Positions 36,087 to 45,460 of a stretch of DNA of 47,838 nucleotides are shown here, one piece after another. Source of the stretch: Deltaproteobacteria bacterium (GTDB lineage: Bacteria; Desulfobacterota; Binatia; UBA9968); the NCBI GenBank assembly GCA_005879605.1, contig VBKE01000023.1, positions 1-47,838 on the forward strand, written 5' to 3'. The notes under the pieces are model-generated. The model did not search any database. It worked only from the letters and a program-made list of their open reading frames with translations, and had not been told where the DNA came from. Position 1 is the first letter of the stretch, and each line of letters starts with the position of its first letter. A program made the position numbers and the translations under genes.

Positions 36087-36647
36087 CTATAACGTCGAAG
36101 CGACGGCCGGTCGAGCAACCAGCTCGTCTCCCCAACGTTTCAGGTTAGGTAAGCTATTGTCGATGACCACGCCATACCGGTCGCGTCGGACGTAGAAGGG
36201 GACAAAGGTGACGTCGGCCAACGAATATGGCCCGGCGATGTATTCCTTTTCGGCTATCGCGACATCGAGCGTGCAAAGATGATTTTGCATCCGTTCTTTT
36301 GCTTTCTCCGGCTCTTTATCATGTGTAATGTCATGCGCCGCAGGATGAATCCGGCTATTGAAGAAGTCGATCCAGATTCGAACCTTGGCCCGTTGCAGCT
36401 GGTCATTTGGCATGAGGGGCGTCGTTGGATATTTTTCCTCTAAATACTCGTTGATGATCGCCGACTCGTAGATGACGCCGTCGCCATCCACAAGTACCGG
36501 TACCTTGGCGTAAGGGTTGAGCTCAAGAAGATCCTTTGGTTTATTTTTGAGATCGACTTCAATGAGGTCGTAGGCGAGCCTCTTTTCCGCCAGGACAATC
36601 CTTGTCCTGTGAGCGTAGGGTCACGTATGGCAAGAGTAGAGTTTCAT
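36087..36647 (-). CDS. GST-like protein with in-frame TGA: candidate selenoprotein
   Basis: The frame runs from ATG 36647 (AAGGAG 10 bp upstream) to a stop at 36087, 186 residues if the TGA at 36623-36621 (codon 9) is read through. The N-terminus is MKLYSCHT-[TGA]-PYAHRTRIVLAEK, the standard thioredoxin-fold start of GSTs. The TGA falls where many relatives have Cys before Pro-Tyr, giving C6-x-x-U9. The cis-Pro region 'NPYAKVPVLVDGDG' and 'YESAIINEYLEEKYP' follow, then the all-helical GST C-domain with 'YIAGPYSLADVTFVPFY'. A hairpin fitting a bacterial SECIS lies 18 nt behind the TGA. The alternative is a single nonsense mutation in a dead gene, or use of GTG 36491 for a truncated protein. 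Confidence 0.7.
36588..36615 (-). promoter_or_regulatory. Putative bacterial SECIS element after the in-frame TGA
   Basis: Read on the minus strand, CAGGACA (36609-36603) pairs perfectly with TGTCCTG (36597-36591) around the loop AGGAT (36602-36598). A lower CGC/GCG stem (36615-36613 with 36590-36588) adds three pairs past a 3-nt bulge. The loop begins 18 nt after the TGA, and its second base is G. Both fit the described bacterial SECIS rules (loop 16-37 nt downstream, G in the first two loop bases). Confidence 0.6.
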
Positions 36648-36788
36648 GATGATCTCGCTCCTTAGTTAATTTTACTTACCACCCAGCGAGCGGTATCGCA
36701 ACGTCTTCTCGATCGACTTCCCTCGGAATCAGACATTTCAGATCGCAGGTAATTGCACTCAAGTTCATAAAAACCAAGTAGTGCGTGC

Positions 36789-37592
36789 TTACCCCCGCAG
36801 CGCCAAATGATCCTGGAGGGAGTCGCCGACAAGATTCAGCCCGAGAACGGTTATCATGAGGGCGAGTCCCGGGTATGTGGTCAAATGAGGCGCCACGAGC
36901 AAGAACTGCCTTCCTTCGTTCAGCATCGAGCCCCATGACGCCGTTGGAGGTTCGACTCCGAGTCCCAAGAAACTCAAGCTGCCTTCGGCAATAATCGCCG
37001 CGGCCAATCCGAAAGTGGCCTGGATGAGCAAGGGCGGCAGAAGGTTCGGCAGCAAGTGGGAGCGGATGACGCGAGATGGATCACTGCCCAAGGCCCGCGC
37101 CGCTTGCACGAATTCCCTTTCTTTAAGCGATAGAATCTCGCCGCGGACTAGCCGTGCGTATCCGGTCCAACCGATTAGGGAGAGTGCTAGAATCACATGA
37201 TCCAGCCCGGGCCCCAGCACGGCGGTAAAGGCGATGGCGAGTAAAATGCCGGGAAAGGCCAGAAGCACATCGACTAACCGCATCAGCAATTGGTCCACCC
37301 AGCCGCCCAAATAACCGGACAGGGAGCCGATCGCGAGTCCCATCGACAGAGAAATGGCGACCGTTGTAACGCCCACGAGGAGCGAAACTCGCCCGCCATA
37401 AAGTGTTCGACTCAAAATGTCGCGCCCCAACTTGTCGGTGCCGAAAAGATGATCGCTCGAATAGGTAAGCAGATCTTGGTCCAAGTTCTGTTGCGCCGGA
37501 TCGTGCGGCGCGATGAACGGGGCCAGCAAAGCGGACGCTACGAGAAGCGCGAGGATTAACGAACCGGCGTAGAACCAAATCTTACCTCCCAT
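36789..37592 (-). CDS. Peptide/nickel-type ABC transporter permease (DppC-like)
   Basis: A 267-residue inner-membrane permease with about six spans. The N-terminal oppC-type segment 'PFIAPHDPAQQNLDQDL' and 'HLFGTDKLGRDILSRTLYGGRVSL' are characteristic. The ATPase-docking EAA loop is 'QAARALGSDPSRVIRSHLLPNLLPPL'. It overlaps the upstream permease by 11 bp. No ATPase (dppD/F) follows; 141 bp after it the GST-like gene begins. Confidence 0.94.
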   Translation of the reverse strand: MGGKIWFYAGSLILALLVASALLAPFIAPHDPAQQNLDQDLLTYSSDHLFGTDKLGRDILSRTLYGGRVSLLVGVTTVAISLSMGLAIGSLSGYLGGWVDQLLMRLVDVLLAFPGILLAIAFTAVLGPGLDHVILALSLIGWTGYARLVRGEILSLKEREFVQAARALGSDPSRVIRSHLLPNLLPPLLIQATFGLAAAIIAEGSLSFLGLGVEPPTASWGSMLNEGRQFLLVAPHLTTYPGLALMITVLGLNLVGDSLQDHLALRG

Positions 37593-38505
37593 AAGTGATT
37601 CTCGGATCCACGAGATGATAAAAAATATCTGTGAAAAAATTCACCAACAGGTAGGAAATTGCGATGATCAGCACGCAGCCTTGCACCAAGGGATAGTCGC
37701 GCGTCTGGATCGCTTGCACGGTCAACCGCCCGATGCCCGGCCAGCTGAAGATTGTTTCGGTAATGATCGAGCCGGCAAGTAAGCCGCCGAATTGAAGGCT
37801 CATGATCGTGATCACCGAGAGGAGCGCGTTGCGCAGCACATGTTTCAGCCAAACCCGTTTTTCGCTCAGCCCTTTGGCGCGCGCGGTTCGAACATAGTCC
37901 TCGTGGATTACGCGAAGCAGGCTGGAGCGGAGGATGCGGGTCATGATGGCTGCCATTCCCATGCCTAAAGTAAAAGACGGAAGAAACAAGTGACTCAGTC
38001 CGCCGCGGCCGGAAACGGGCGCCCAGCCCAGCTGAATCGAGAAAACAATCATGAGCAGAGGACCAAGCCAGAAGTTCGGCATCGAAAGCCCCAGCAGAGA
38101 AAACAAGAGCGCGAACCGATCGATCCAAGTGTCTTTGTTGACCGAGGCAAGGGTCGCAAGGGGAAAGGAGATGAGCAGAGCCACTGCCATGGCGCATAAG
38201 GTGAGCTCTATAGTAGCGGGCAATCGGGCTCGGATGAGGTCGGCGACACTTGCCTGTTCATAAAGCGATTGGCCTAGGTTCCCATGCGCAAGCGCGTTCA
38301 AGAAACTCTTGTATTGAGAGGCGACGGGCTGATTGAGCCCTAGAGTCCGGCGGAGGTCTTCCTTGTCGGCGGCGCTGGCGGTCTCGCCGAGCATCACTTC
38401 AATAGGATCGCCGGGGATCAGGTGAATCAGAAAAAAAACCAATGTTAGCGCTCCCAGCAGGGTGGGCAGAAGCAGATAGACGCGGTGGAGGATATATCGC
38501 TTCAC
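37582..38505 (-). CDS. Peptide/nickel-type ABC transporter permease (DppB-like)
   Basis: A 307-residue permease starting at GTG 38505 (MKRYILHRVYLLLPTLLGALTL). This GTG overlaps the stop of the binding-protein gene as GTGA, which decides the start; a longer frame upstream has no conserved sequence. The segments 'LIHLIPGDPIEVMLG' and the EAA loop 'RTARAKGLSEKRVWLKHVLRNALL' identify DppB/OppB. It forms the channel with the DppC-like protein. Confidence 0.94.
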   Translation of the reverse strand: MKRYILHRVYLLLPTLLGALTLVFFLIHLIPGDPIEVMLGETASAADKEDLRRTLGLNQPVASQYKSFLNALAHGNLGQSLYEQASVADLIRARLPATIELTLCAMAVALLISFPLATLASVNKDTWIDRFALLFSLLGLSMPNFWLGPLLMIVFSIQLGWAPVSGRGGLSHLFLPSFTLGMGMAAIMTRILRSSLLRVIHEDYVRTARAKGLSEKRVWLKHVLRNALLSVITIMSLQFGGLLAGSIITETIFSWPGIGRLTVQAIQTRDYPLVQGCVLIIAISYLLVNFFTDIFYHLVDPRITYGR

Positions 38506-40124
38506 GTTGCGGGATGCCCAGACACGAGAGACACCTTCTTCAGAGAGATGAGGTCGCCATCGGGATAGGGGACAAAGCCGCGCAGAAACGGCTCCGTTAC
38601 GACCACGTTTTTCTTCCACCAAAGAGGAATGTACGGAAGATCTTCCGCGAGAATTCTCTGCACCTGGCTGTAGATAAGTTTTCTCTCCGTCACATCCGTC
38701 GTTGTCCGCCCTTGTTCTAACAGTCTATCCAGTTTGGAATTGCTGTACCGACCTCGGTTATCTCCGTTCGGTGGAACACTGCCGGAATGAAAGATTTGAT
38801 AAAAGATATCCGGGTCCATGACGCCGACCCAGGCGAGGGAGTAAAGATGGAAATTGCCTTTTTTGACGTCGCCGTAGAAGGTGCCCCATTCGTAAGTACG
38901 GACTTCCAGCTCAACCCCTACTCGCTGGAGCTGTTCTTTCAGGGCCTCGGCAATTCTTCTGAGTAAATCGAGATTCATGGTTTTGAAGGAGAGCCGAAAG
39001 CGAGGTAACGGCCCGTCGCCGTCAGGGTCGGGGAACCCTGCTTCGTCAAGCAGACTTTTCGCTTTGGCCGGATCATAGGGCCAGCGGATGACCGCTCTTT
39101 CGTAAGCCCAATTGAGCGGCGAAAGCAATCCAGTCGCCGGCGCCCCGAGATCCTTTAAGAGATGGCGAATAACGCCGTCTCGATCGATCGCATAAGCGAG
39201 AGCCTGCCGCACCTTGCGATGCTTCAGAATGGGGTGAGTAAGATTGATGCCGACATATTGAAAAGTCGTGCCCTGATTCACTTCAACTGCGGCATCCGTG
39301 TTGTTTTTGAGCCAAGGAAGCATGTCCGGTTCTATATCATTCTGCAAAAAATCAATGGTTCCTTTCTTGAACTCAAGCACGCGAACCATCGCGTCGGGCA
39401 CAATCTTAAAAATAAGCCCTGCCACGGCCGGTTTTCCTTCCCAGTAGGCGGGATTGGCTTTGAGAGTTACCCTGTCGCCCGAGTCAATGGATTGCAAAAC
39501 GAACGGCCCCGAGCCGGAGGGTGGTTTTGCCGCTGGCAGCGCATCTTCATTCCTAGCCGCCGGGACAATTCCTAAGGTGAACTGGTCGGGAAATGGCGCG
39601 TGTGGTGCCGACAAACGGAAGCGCAACTGATAATGGCCGATTTGGTCAATTGCTTGAAGCGGTTTGAGGAGGCTCCGCTTTGGCGAGCGATTTTTCGCCG
39701 CTAACATCGATTCGTAAGTGTATTTTACGTCTGCTGCGGTGAGCGGCCTGCCGTCGTGGAATTTGACGTCCTTCCGCAGATCAAGAACGTAGGTTTGGTC
39801 GTCGACCATACGCCAGCTCTCGGCCAGCTCCGGTCGCAAACGGGACTTTTCATCCGCGCGTAGGAGCGAGTTGTAGATCAAGCCGCCGATCCGAACCGAA
39901 TTGGCGTCCGTCGCGTAACGGGGATCGAGCTGGAGCGGATTACTTTCGATGCCTACGACGAGATAACCGCGCGGGTGATCGGATACTGAAGAGAAGCGAC
40001 AGCCAGCCAGTAAAAAGGCCGCGCCGAGTAAAAGAGAGGGAAAGTAAGAAGCGCGTGATCGAGACAATTGAATTCCCGGACCGGGATTTTGACTGAGAAT
40101 AGTCCTTTTGCTAGGATGGGTCAA
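38502..40124 (-). CDS. Peptide-type ABC transporter substrate-binding lipoprotein (family 5)
   Basis: A 540-residue periplasmic binding protein. A lipobox LLAGC places the lipidated Cys at residue 42; a TTG at residue 20 would give a more usual signal length. The mature part starts 'GYLVVGIESNPLQLDPRYATDANSVRIGGLIYNSL', typical of family 5 (DppA/OppA) proteins. 'KFHDGRPLTAADVKYTYESM' and 'YAIDRDGVIRHLL' confirm this. The ligand (peptide, opine, nickel, other) is unknown. It is the first gene of the importer, and lies only 18 bp from the divergent lytic transglycosylase. Confidence 0.94.
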   Translation of the reverse strand: MTHPSKRTILSQNPGPGIQLSRSRASYFPSLLLGAAFLLAGCRFSSVSDHPRGYLVVGIESNPLQLDPRYATDANSVRIGGLIYNSLLRADEKSRLRPELAESWRMVDDQTYVLDLRKDVKFHDGRPLTAADVKYTYESMLAAKNRSPKRSLLKPLQAIDQIGHYQLRFRLSAPHAPFPDQFTLGIVPAARNEDALPAAKPPSGSGPFVLQSIDSGDRVTLKANPAYWEGKPAVAGLIFKIVPDAMVRVLEFKKGTIDFLQNDIEPDMLPWLKNNTDAAVEVNQGTTFQYVGINLTHPILKHRKVRQALAYAIDRDGVIRHLLKDLGAPATGLLSPLNWAYERAVIRWPYDPAKAKSLLDEAGFPDPDGDGPLPRFRLSFKTMNLDLLRRIAEALKEQLQRVGVELEVRTYEWGTFYGDVKKGNFHLYSLAWVGVMDPDIFYQIFHSGSVPPNGDNRGRYSNSKLDRLLEQGRTTTDVTERKLIYSQVQRILAEDLPYIPLWWKKNVVVTEPFLRGFVPYPDGDLISLKKVSLVSGHPAT

Positions 40125-40142
40125 TTTTGTTGACTGTGATTC

Positions 40143-41405
40143 ATGGTCTTTTTACTTCGGCATCACCGCGCCCTTCAGCTCTTTGTCTTTATTTCTTTCT
40201 CTATCGTCGTATTTCGTCAGTCGTCAGTCGCGCAGGAGGGTCCGTTCCCGGTGCTCACGGGTCTCGAAGACGCGGTGCAATTTTGGAAACAGGTCTTCAC
40301 CCGGCTTAGCGCCAGCGAAGTGGTATTTTTTGATCCTCTCGATCCCGGCAAAATCTATAGCGTGTCGCGGCTTCCGGATAGCGATGCCGCCCGCGCGTTC
40401 ATCGATAAAGAGCAAGCAAGGATCGTGGCGGACTATGATTTAAACGAGCAAGATGGACGGGTCAGGAGTCAACGAGGCGCCAAAGAACAATTTTTTTCCG
40501 GCCTTCAGATCTCCGGTCGTTACCTGTCGCAGATGCAGAAGATATTTCGCGCCGAGGGACTTCCACCGGAGCTGGCTTACTTGCCCCTGGTGGAGTCGTC
40601 GTTCAATGTAAGGGCGCAGTCGAGTGTCGGAGCCGTCGGCATATGGCAATTCATGACCGACACGGGCAAGAAATTCTTGCGTATCAGCGACGCGCTGGAC
40701 GAGCGCCGTGATCCGCTGGCCTCGACTCGCGCGGCAGCGCGCCTGCTCAAGGAGAACTATAGATTGCTGGGCAGTTGGCCCTTGGCTATCACAGCATATA
40801 ACCACGGAACCGAAGGAATTTTTCGCGCCATTAGCGCCGTCGGATCGCGCAACCTCGTGGATATGATTCAACGCTACGAATCGCCGACATTTGGCTTCGC
40901 ATCAAAAAACTTCTACGCGGAGTTCTTGGCCGCCGTCGATGTTGCAACCAACAGTGATGCTTATTTTCCTTTCTTGAGGGCTCATCGGCCTTGGATCCTT
41001 CGTGAGGTGGAGATCAAACGCCTGGTCTTGCTGCAATCTTTATTGAAACCGGCGGCCATATCTCAGAACGATTTCTTCGAGTGGAATCCTGCTCTCAGCG
41101 CGACGACCAAATACCTTCCCGTCGGTTACCGAGTGAAGCTTCCACCGGAGAAGTTGGAGAGCTTTGTGGCTGCACAGCGCCGCATCAGTGTAGCTGGGCC
41201 GTCAAAAAAGACGGCAGTGCTGACCAAAGCACCTGCCGTTAGTTCGCGGATGCACCACCGACCCGCATCAACCACGGCCGGAAAGACTATCCAGACCTCT
41301 GCTAAATCCGTTCGTCAGACTAAAGAAGCTGCGGTGGAGCGGTTATCCAAAAGCCAGCACCAGTCTGAGAAACCTGTCGCACTAAATACCTTGGCACAGC
41401 GCTAG
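40143..41405 (+). CDS. Lytic murein transglycosylase (MltD-like)
   Basis: A 420-residue envelope enzyme that cleaves the MurNAc-GlcNAc bond in peptidoglycan. An N-terminal hydrophobic stretch (about 10-24) may be a signal peptide. The SLT domain (about 125-260) contains the catalytic Glu151 in 'YLPLVESSFN', 'SVGAVGIWQFM' and 'AITAYNHGTEG'. The middle part 'YRVKLPPEKL' resembles a spacer before LysM-type repeats, but no LysM is clear. The last 70 residues are Lys/Ser/Thr-rich low-complexity. It diverges from the peptide importer with 18 bp between starts, so the two promoters must overlap coding sequence or the starts are misplaced. Confidence 0.9.
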   Translation: MVFLLRHHRALQLFVFISFSIVVFRQSSVAQEGPFPVLTGLEDAVQFWKQVFTRLSASEVVFFDPLDPGKIYSVSRLPDSDAARAFIDKEQARIVADYDLNEQDGRVRSQRGAKEQFFSGLQISGRYLSQMQKIFRAEGLPPELAYLPLVESSFNVRAQSSVGAVGIWQFMTDTGKKFLRISDALDERRDPLASTRAAARLLKENYRLLGSWPLAITAYNHGTEGIFRAISAVGSRNLVDMIQRYESPTFGFASKNFYAEFLAAVDVATNSDAYFPFLRAHRPWILREVEIKRLVLLQSLLKPAAISQNDFFEWNPALSATTKYLPVGYRVKLPPEKLESFVAAQRRISVAGPSKKTAVLTKAPAVSSRMHHRPASTTAGKTIQTSAKSVRQTKEAAVERLSKSQHQSEKPVALNTLAQR

Positions 41406-41489
41406 GCCTTAACGCAGTTCGACAGCCAAAAAGCCCCCATTTTGCCGACTTGAAGGGCCTCGGGGTTAGCTTATAATGACGCTTGAGTT

Positions 41490-42311
41490 ATGGATATTAC
41501 TCTCCTGAAATTTACGGCGGTTCTTTACATTCTTGCCACGGGCAGCTTTATAGTTTACGTTTTTTATCTTCGCGATTCGGTGTCACGGCTTTCGCCTTTG
41601 ATTCTGTTTCTGGGCTTCTTGATTCACACGGCTGCTCTGGGGCTTCATTTTTTTCAATCCGGCTACGCGGGCGTTAATGAATTGCGCGAAGCCGTGTCAT
41701 TTTACAATTGGCTCATGGTGGCGGTCTACCTGTTAATTCAGCTCAAGTATCGGTTGACCGTTCTTGGGGCCATTATTGCGTTGTTGGCGTTTTTGATGAC
41801 GCTTGCTGGCTTCGCATTCGGTGAAAGTAGTGGCGAGTTACCGCCGGGCCTTCGGATTTATTGGCTGCCCTTCCACGTCACGCTGGCCTTTCTGGGAAAC
41901 GCCGTCTTTGCTTTAGCCTTTGGAGTAAGTTTGATTTACCTGTTGCAGGAGCGTCAGTTAAAACATAAGAGAATGAGCGCCCTTATGAAGCTCTTTCCGT
42001 CCCTGGAAGCTTTGGACCGGCTAAACTATATTCTCTTGGTGTGGGGCTTCCCATTGATGACGCTCGGGATCCTCACCGGAAGCATGTGGGCGGGCATCCA
42101 TTGGGGCAACTATTGGTCTTGGGATCCGCGGCAGATCTCATCAGGCATTGCGTGGCTTTTTTACGGCACCTTGCTTCATGGACGGATTACCGCAGGGTTG
42201 AGAGGACGGAAGGCCGCACTTCTGACGATGGTCGGGTTCGTGGTGGTCATCGGCTATTTTCTGTGGGGGGATTCGATCTTCCCTAGCCGGCACGCGGGCC
42301 GGTTCGAGTAA
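41490..42311 (+). CDS. Cytochrome c assembly / haem-handling protein (CcsA/HemX-like)
   Basis: A 273-residue integral membrane protein with about eight spans. The tryptophan-rich haem-binding motif 'WGNYWSWDPRQ' (205-215) is typical of CcsA/CcmC/CcmF proteins that handle haem at the outer face of the inner membrane. Possible haem-ligand His residues lie at 46, 129, 204 and 230. The gene lies directly upstream of hemA in the standard order seen in deltaproteobacterial-type genomes. It may either help cytochrome c maturation or modulate GluTR like HemX. Confidence 0.92.
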   Translation: MDITLLKFTAVLYILATGSFIVYVFYLRDSVSRLSPLILFLGFLIHTAALGLHFFQSGYAGVNELREAVSFYNWLMVAVYLLIQLKYRLTVLGAIIALLAFLMTLAGFAFGESSGELPPGLRIYWLPFHVTLAFLGNAVFALAFGVSLIYLLQERQLKHKRMSALMKLFPSLEALDRLNYILLVWGFPLMTLGILTGSMWAGIHWGNYWSWDPRQISSGIAWLFYGTLLHGRITAGLRGRKAALLTMVGFVVVIGYFLWGDSIFPSRHAGRFE

Positions 42312-42314
42312 AAC

Positions 42315-43607
42315 GTGAACAAAGAAATCGTCATTGTTGGGATGAATCACCGAAGCGCGCCCATCGAGGTGAGAGAAAGCGTCGCCTTCGAAAACGCCTA
42401 TATTCGTGATGCGTTGGGGCGATTGAGCGCCTATCCGTCGATTCAAGAGAGCGTCATTCTATCGACCTGTAACCGCGTCGAAGTGGTTGCGGTAGCTTCA
42501 GACCACCTCTCTGCGTTTGAGGAGATCAAAACATTTTTCGCGGCGCAAAGAGCTCACCGAAGTCACGATAATTTAGCCGAATTGGCCGAACATATTTACA
42601 GCTATCATGGCGCCGACGCGGTGCGGCATCTTTTCCGTGTCGCCGCGAGCTTGGATTCCATGGTCGTCGGCGAGCCGCAAATCCTGGGTCAGCTGAAGGA
42701 TTACTATCAAGCCGCACAACGGACGGGAACGGTGAGTGCGATCTTACACCGGCTGTTCCATCGTTCTTTTTCCGTTGCCAAGAGAGTCCGGACAGAGACC
42801 GGCATCGCCAGCCGAGTGGTCTCGGTCAGTTCGGTCGCCGTAGAATTGGCGAAGAGAATCTTCGACCGATTCGACGATAAGACGGTCATGCTGATTGGAG
42901 CCGGCAAGATGGGCGATCTCATGGCCCGCCATCTTCAGAGCAACGGCGTTCAGAGTCTAATGGTCACCAATCGCACTTTCGAACGGGCCGTAGAACTGGC
43001 CGGGGGGATTCACGGCAGTCCCATCCTGTACGAGGATTTTCCGCACTATCTTAAAATGGCCGATCTGGTGATCGGCTGCACCGGCTCTCCCGAGATTCTG
43101 GTCGACGTTGGTATGGTCGAGAAGGTGCTCAAAGAACGGAAGCAAAAGGCGATGTTCTTCATTGACATCGGCGACCGGAGAAATTTCGATCCCAAAATAA
43201 ACGAGCTCGACAACGTCTACATCTATAATATCGACGATCTGAAAAATGTCGCCGAAGAGAACCTTCAGGAACGGTCCACTGAGGCGGAAAGGGCGGAAGG
43301 CATCGTTCTCGAGGAGGTCCAGAACTTTACCCGTTGGATCAGTTCGTTGGAGCAGGTCCCGACGATTACAGCATTGAAACAGCGATTCGAAGAGATTCGC
43401 CGGAAGGAAATGGAAAAATCCCTCAGCGGCGGTCTGCGGGACTTGTCCGAATCACAGAAAAAGGCCCTGGAAGATATGACCGCCGCTATCATCAACAAGA
43501 TGCTCCACGATCCCATATCGCACTTGAAGCGAAGCTCAGATGATGATCAAGAGGCAACGCTTTACATCGCGGCATTGAAGAGACTTTTTGGTTTAGAAAA
43601 AAAGTAG
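42315..43607 (+). CDS. hemA: Glutamyl-tRNA reductase
   Basis: A 430-residue reductase making glutamate-1-semialdehyde from glutamyl-tRNA, the first step of tetrapyrrole synthesis by the C5 pathway. 'GMNHRSAPIEVRE' and the nucleophile Cys52 in 'LSTCNRVEVVAV' are present. The NADPH domain has 'MLIGAGKMGDLMARHL'. The C-terminal dimerisation helix ends 'LKRLFGLEKK'. Starts on GTG 42315, 3 bp after the ccsA-like stop. Confidence 0.97.
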   Translation: MNKEIVIVGMNHRSAPIEVRESVAFENAYIRDALGRLSAYPSIQESVILSTCNRVEVVAVASDHLSAFEEIKTFFAAQRAHRSHDNLAELAEHIYSYHGADAVRHLFRVAASLDSMVVGEPQILGQLKDYYQAAQRTGTVSAILHRLFHRSFSVAKRVRTETGIASRVVSVSSVAVELAKRIFDRFDDKTVMLIGAGKMGDLMARHLQSNGVQSLMVTNRTFERAVELAGGIHGSPILYEDFPHYLKMADLVIGCTGSPEILVDVGMVEKVLKERKQKAMFFIDIGDRRNFDPKINELDNVYIYNIDDLKNVAEENLQERSTEAERAEGIVLEEVQNFTRWISSLEQVPTITALKQRFEEIRRKEMEKSLSGGLRDLSESQKKALEDMTAAIINKMLHDPISHLKRSSDDDQEATLYIAALKRLFGLEKK

Positions 43608-43660
43608 TGCGGAGGCAATTGGGCGGCAGCGTCGCAGAGAGGGTGTAACACCGTAGCAGG

Positions 43661-44584
43661 ATGAAGCTCATCCGGATTGGAACACGGGGCAGTGCCTTGG
43701 CCTTAGCTCAAGCAGCCTGGGTTAAGGCCAAACTCGAGAAACAGTACCCTGAAGGGAGAGTCGAATCGATCATCATCAAAACCAGCGGCGATCGCTTCGT
43801 CGAGGCTCCCGTCCAGGCGATAGGTGGCAAAGGGATTTTCACCAAGGAGATCGAAGACGCGCTCCTGAAAAAGGAAATTGATGTTGCCGTTCATTCGATG
43901 AAGGATTTACCGACGGAGCTGGCTCCGGGCCTTACCGTCGCGGCTGTTCCCGAACGAGAGGATCCGCGCGATGTTTTGGTCAGTTCGGGGGCGAAGAAAT
44001 TAGCCGAACTTTCTTCCGGCGCAAGGGTCGGCACCGGGAGTCTACGTAGGCGGGCACAGATTTTATACCATCGCTCGGATCTTAATGTCATTCCGATCAG
44101 AGGCAACATCGATACTCGATTGAAGAAACTCGATGCGGGCGAGGTCGACGCGCTGGTCATGGCTGCGGCGGGCCTCAAGAGAATCGAACGGCAAGACCGA
44201 ATCGTCGAATTTATCTCAGAACGCGTTTGTGTGAATGCCGTGGCGCAGGGCGCGTTGGCGTTGGAGTCGCGTGCGGACGATTCAGTCCTGGAGCAACTCG
44301 CATTTCTACACGATGGCACAACCTCTACCGAAGTCGCAGCCGAGCGCTCTTTCCTGAATCGCTTGGGTGGTGGGTGCCACGTTCCGGTGGGGGCGCGGGC
44401 GACGGTAATAGGAAACGAGTTGAAGCTGCTGGGAGTCGTAGCCAATCCTGACGGCAATTCGCTCTACCGAGATGAAATGACGGGGCTCGCGGAGAACGCA
44501 CTTGAGTTGGGAAAGGAGCTTGCCGAGCGTCTCTTGCGGCAGGGTGCAGATAGAATCTTGACATTAACGCGAGCCGATGGCTGA
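43661..44584 (+). CDS. hemC: Porphobilinogen deaminase
   Basis: A 307-residue enzyme joining four porphobilinogens into hydroxymethylbilane. The dipyrromethane cofactor Cys239 lies in 'RLGGGCHVPVG', and 'IGTRGSALALAQA' and 'GTGSLRRRAQI' are typical. The stop lies 8 bp inside hemD. Starts at ATG 43661. Confidence 0.97.
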   Translation: MKLIRIGTRGSALALAQAAWVKAKLEKQYPEGRVESIIIKTSGDRFVEAPVQAIGGKGIFTKEIEDALLKKEIDVAVHSMKDLPTELAPGLTVAAVPEREDPRDVLVSSGAKKLAELSSGARVGTGSLRRRAQILYHRSDLNVIPIRGNIDTRLKKLDAGEVDALVMAAAGLKRIERQDRIVEFISERVCVNAVAQGALALESRADDSVLEQLAFLHDGTTSTEVAAERSFLNRLGGGCHVPVGARATVIGNELKLLGVVANPDGNSLYRDEMTGLAENALELGKELAERLLRQGADRILTLTRADG

Positions 44585-45446
44585 TCCCGTGGCAAAAGCA
44601 AAAAGCGAAAGAGTGAAAGACGAGCAGGTAGTCGAGGTTGTTCGGCCTTTAGCGGGCAAGCGGATCGTGGTCACGCGAGCCCGCTCGCAGGCGAGCAGTT
44701 TGATCCAAAGGATCGAAAAACTGGGTGGCGAGGTCATTGAATTTCCCACCATCGAGATCCAGCCGCCTGAAAGTTATGCCGCCTTAGACGGTGCGATTGC
44801 GAATATTCGAACCTATGATTGGTTGCTATTTACCAGTGTCAACGGCGTGGAGCAATTTCTCCTTCGTTTGCAAAGTCTCAGTAAATCCATGACGGAGTTG
44901 GAAGGCATCAAAGTGGGCGCCATTGGCCCGGAGACCGCGAAGAGGCTCGAAGGGGCGGGCATTAAGAACTGTGTTGTACCGAGGCAATATCAAGCCGAAG
45001 GAATGCTCGAGGCACTTAGCCGTCAAATGATGCGAGGAAAACGGGTGCTCATCCCGAGAGCGGTTAAGGCACGAGATATCTTGCCGGAGACGCTACGCCG
45101 ATGGGGAGCTGCAGTTGATGTCATCGAGGCTTACCGCACGGGTCTTCCGGTGGCGGACAGTTCGGCGATTAGAAGTTTGCTACAAGCAGGCGGTGCGGAC
45201 ATGATCACTTTCACCAGCTCCAGCACCGTAGTCAATTTCGTTCAGCTGTTTCAGGGACAAAACCTGGAGGCGTTATTGGCCGGAATAGCGGTCGCATGTA
45301 TCGGACCGATTACCAAAAAGACGATTGAAGAAATGGGCGGACGGGCCGATGTCGTTTCGGAGGAGTTTACGATCCCGGGTTTAGTTCTCGCGATCGCCGA
45401 TTACTTTGGCCGGAAAACCAGTCCGGGCAATCATGCAACAGTTTGA
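44577..45446 (+). CDS. hemD: Uroporphyrinogen-III synthase
   Basis: A 289-residue protein that closes hydroxymethylbilane into uroporphyrinogen III. The two-lobe fold is seen in '[31 protein letters not shown]', '[16 protein letters not shown]' and '[16 protein letters not shown]'. About 20 residues of a basic, charged N-terminal extension precede the fold. It overlaps hemC by 8 bp. Confidence 0.95.
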   Translation: MADPVAKAKSERVKDEQVVEVVRPLAGKRIVVTRARSQASSLIQRIEKLGGEVIEFPTIEIQPPESYAALDGAIANIRTYDWLLFTSVNGVEQFLLRLQSLSKSMTELEGIKVGAIGPETAKRLEGAGIKNCVVPRQYQAEGMLEALSRQMMRGKRVLIPRAVKARDILPETLRRWGAAVDVIEAYRTGLPVADSSAIRSLLQAGGADMITFTSSSTVVNFVQLFQGQNLEALLAGIAVACIGPITKKTIEEMGGRADVVSEEFTIPGLVLAIADYFGRKTSPGNHATV

Positions 45447-45460
45447 AGCCGGAGAAAGCG

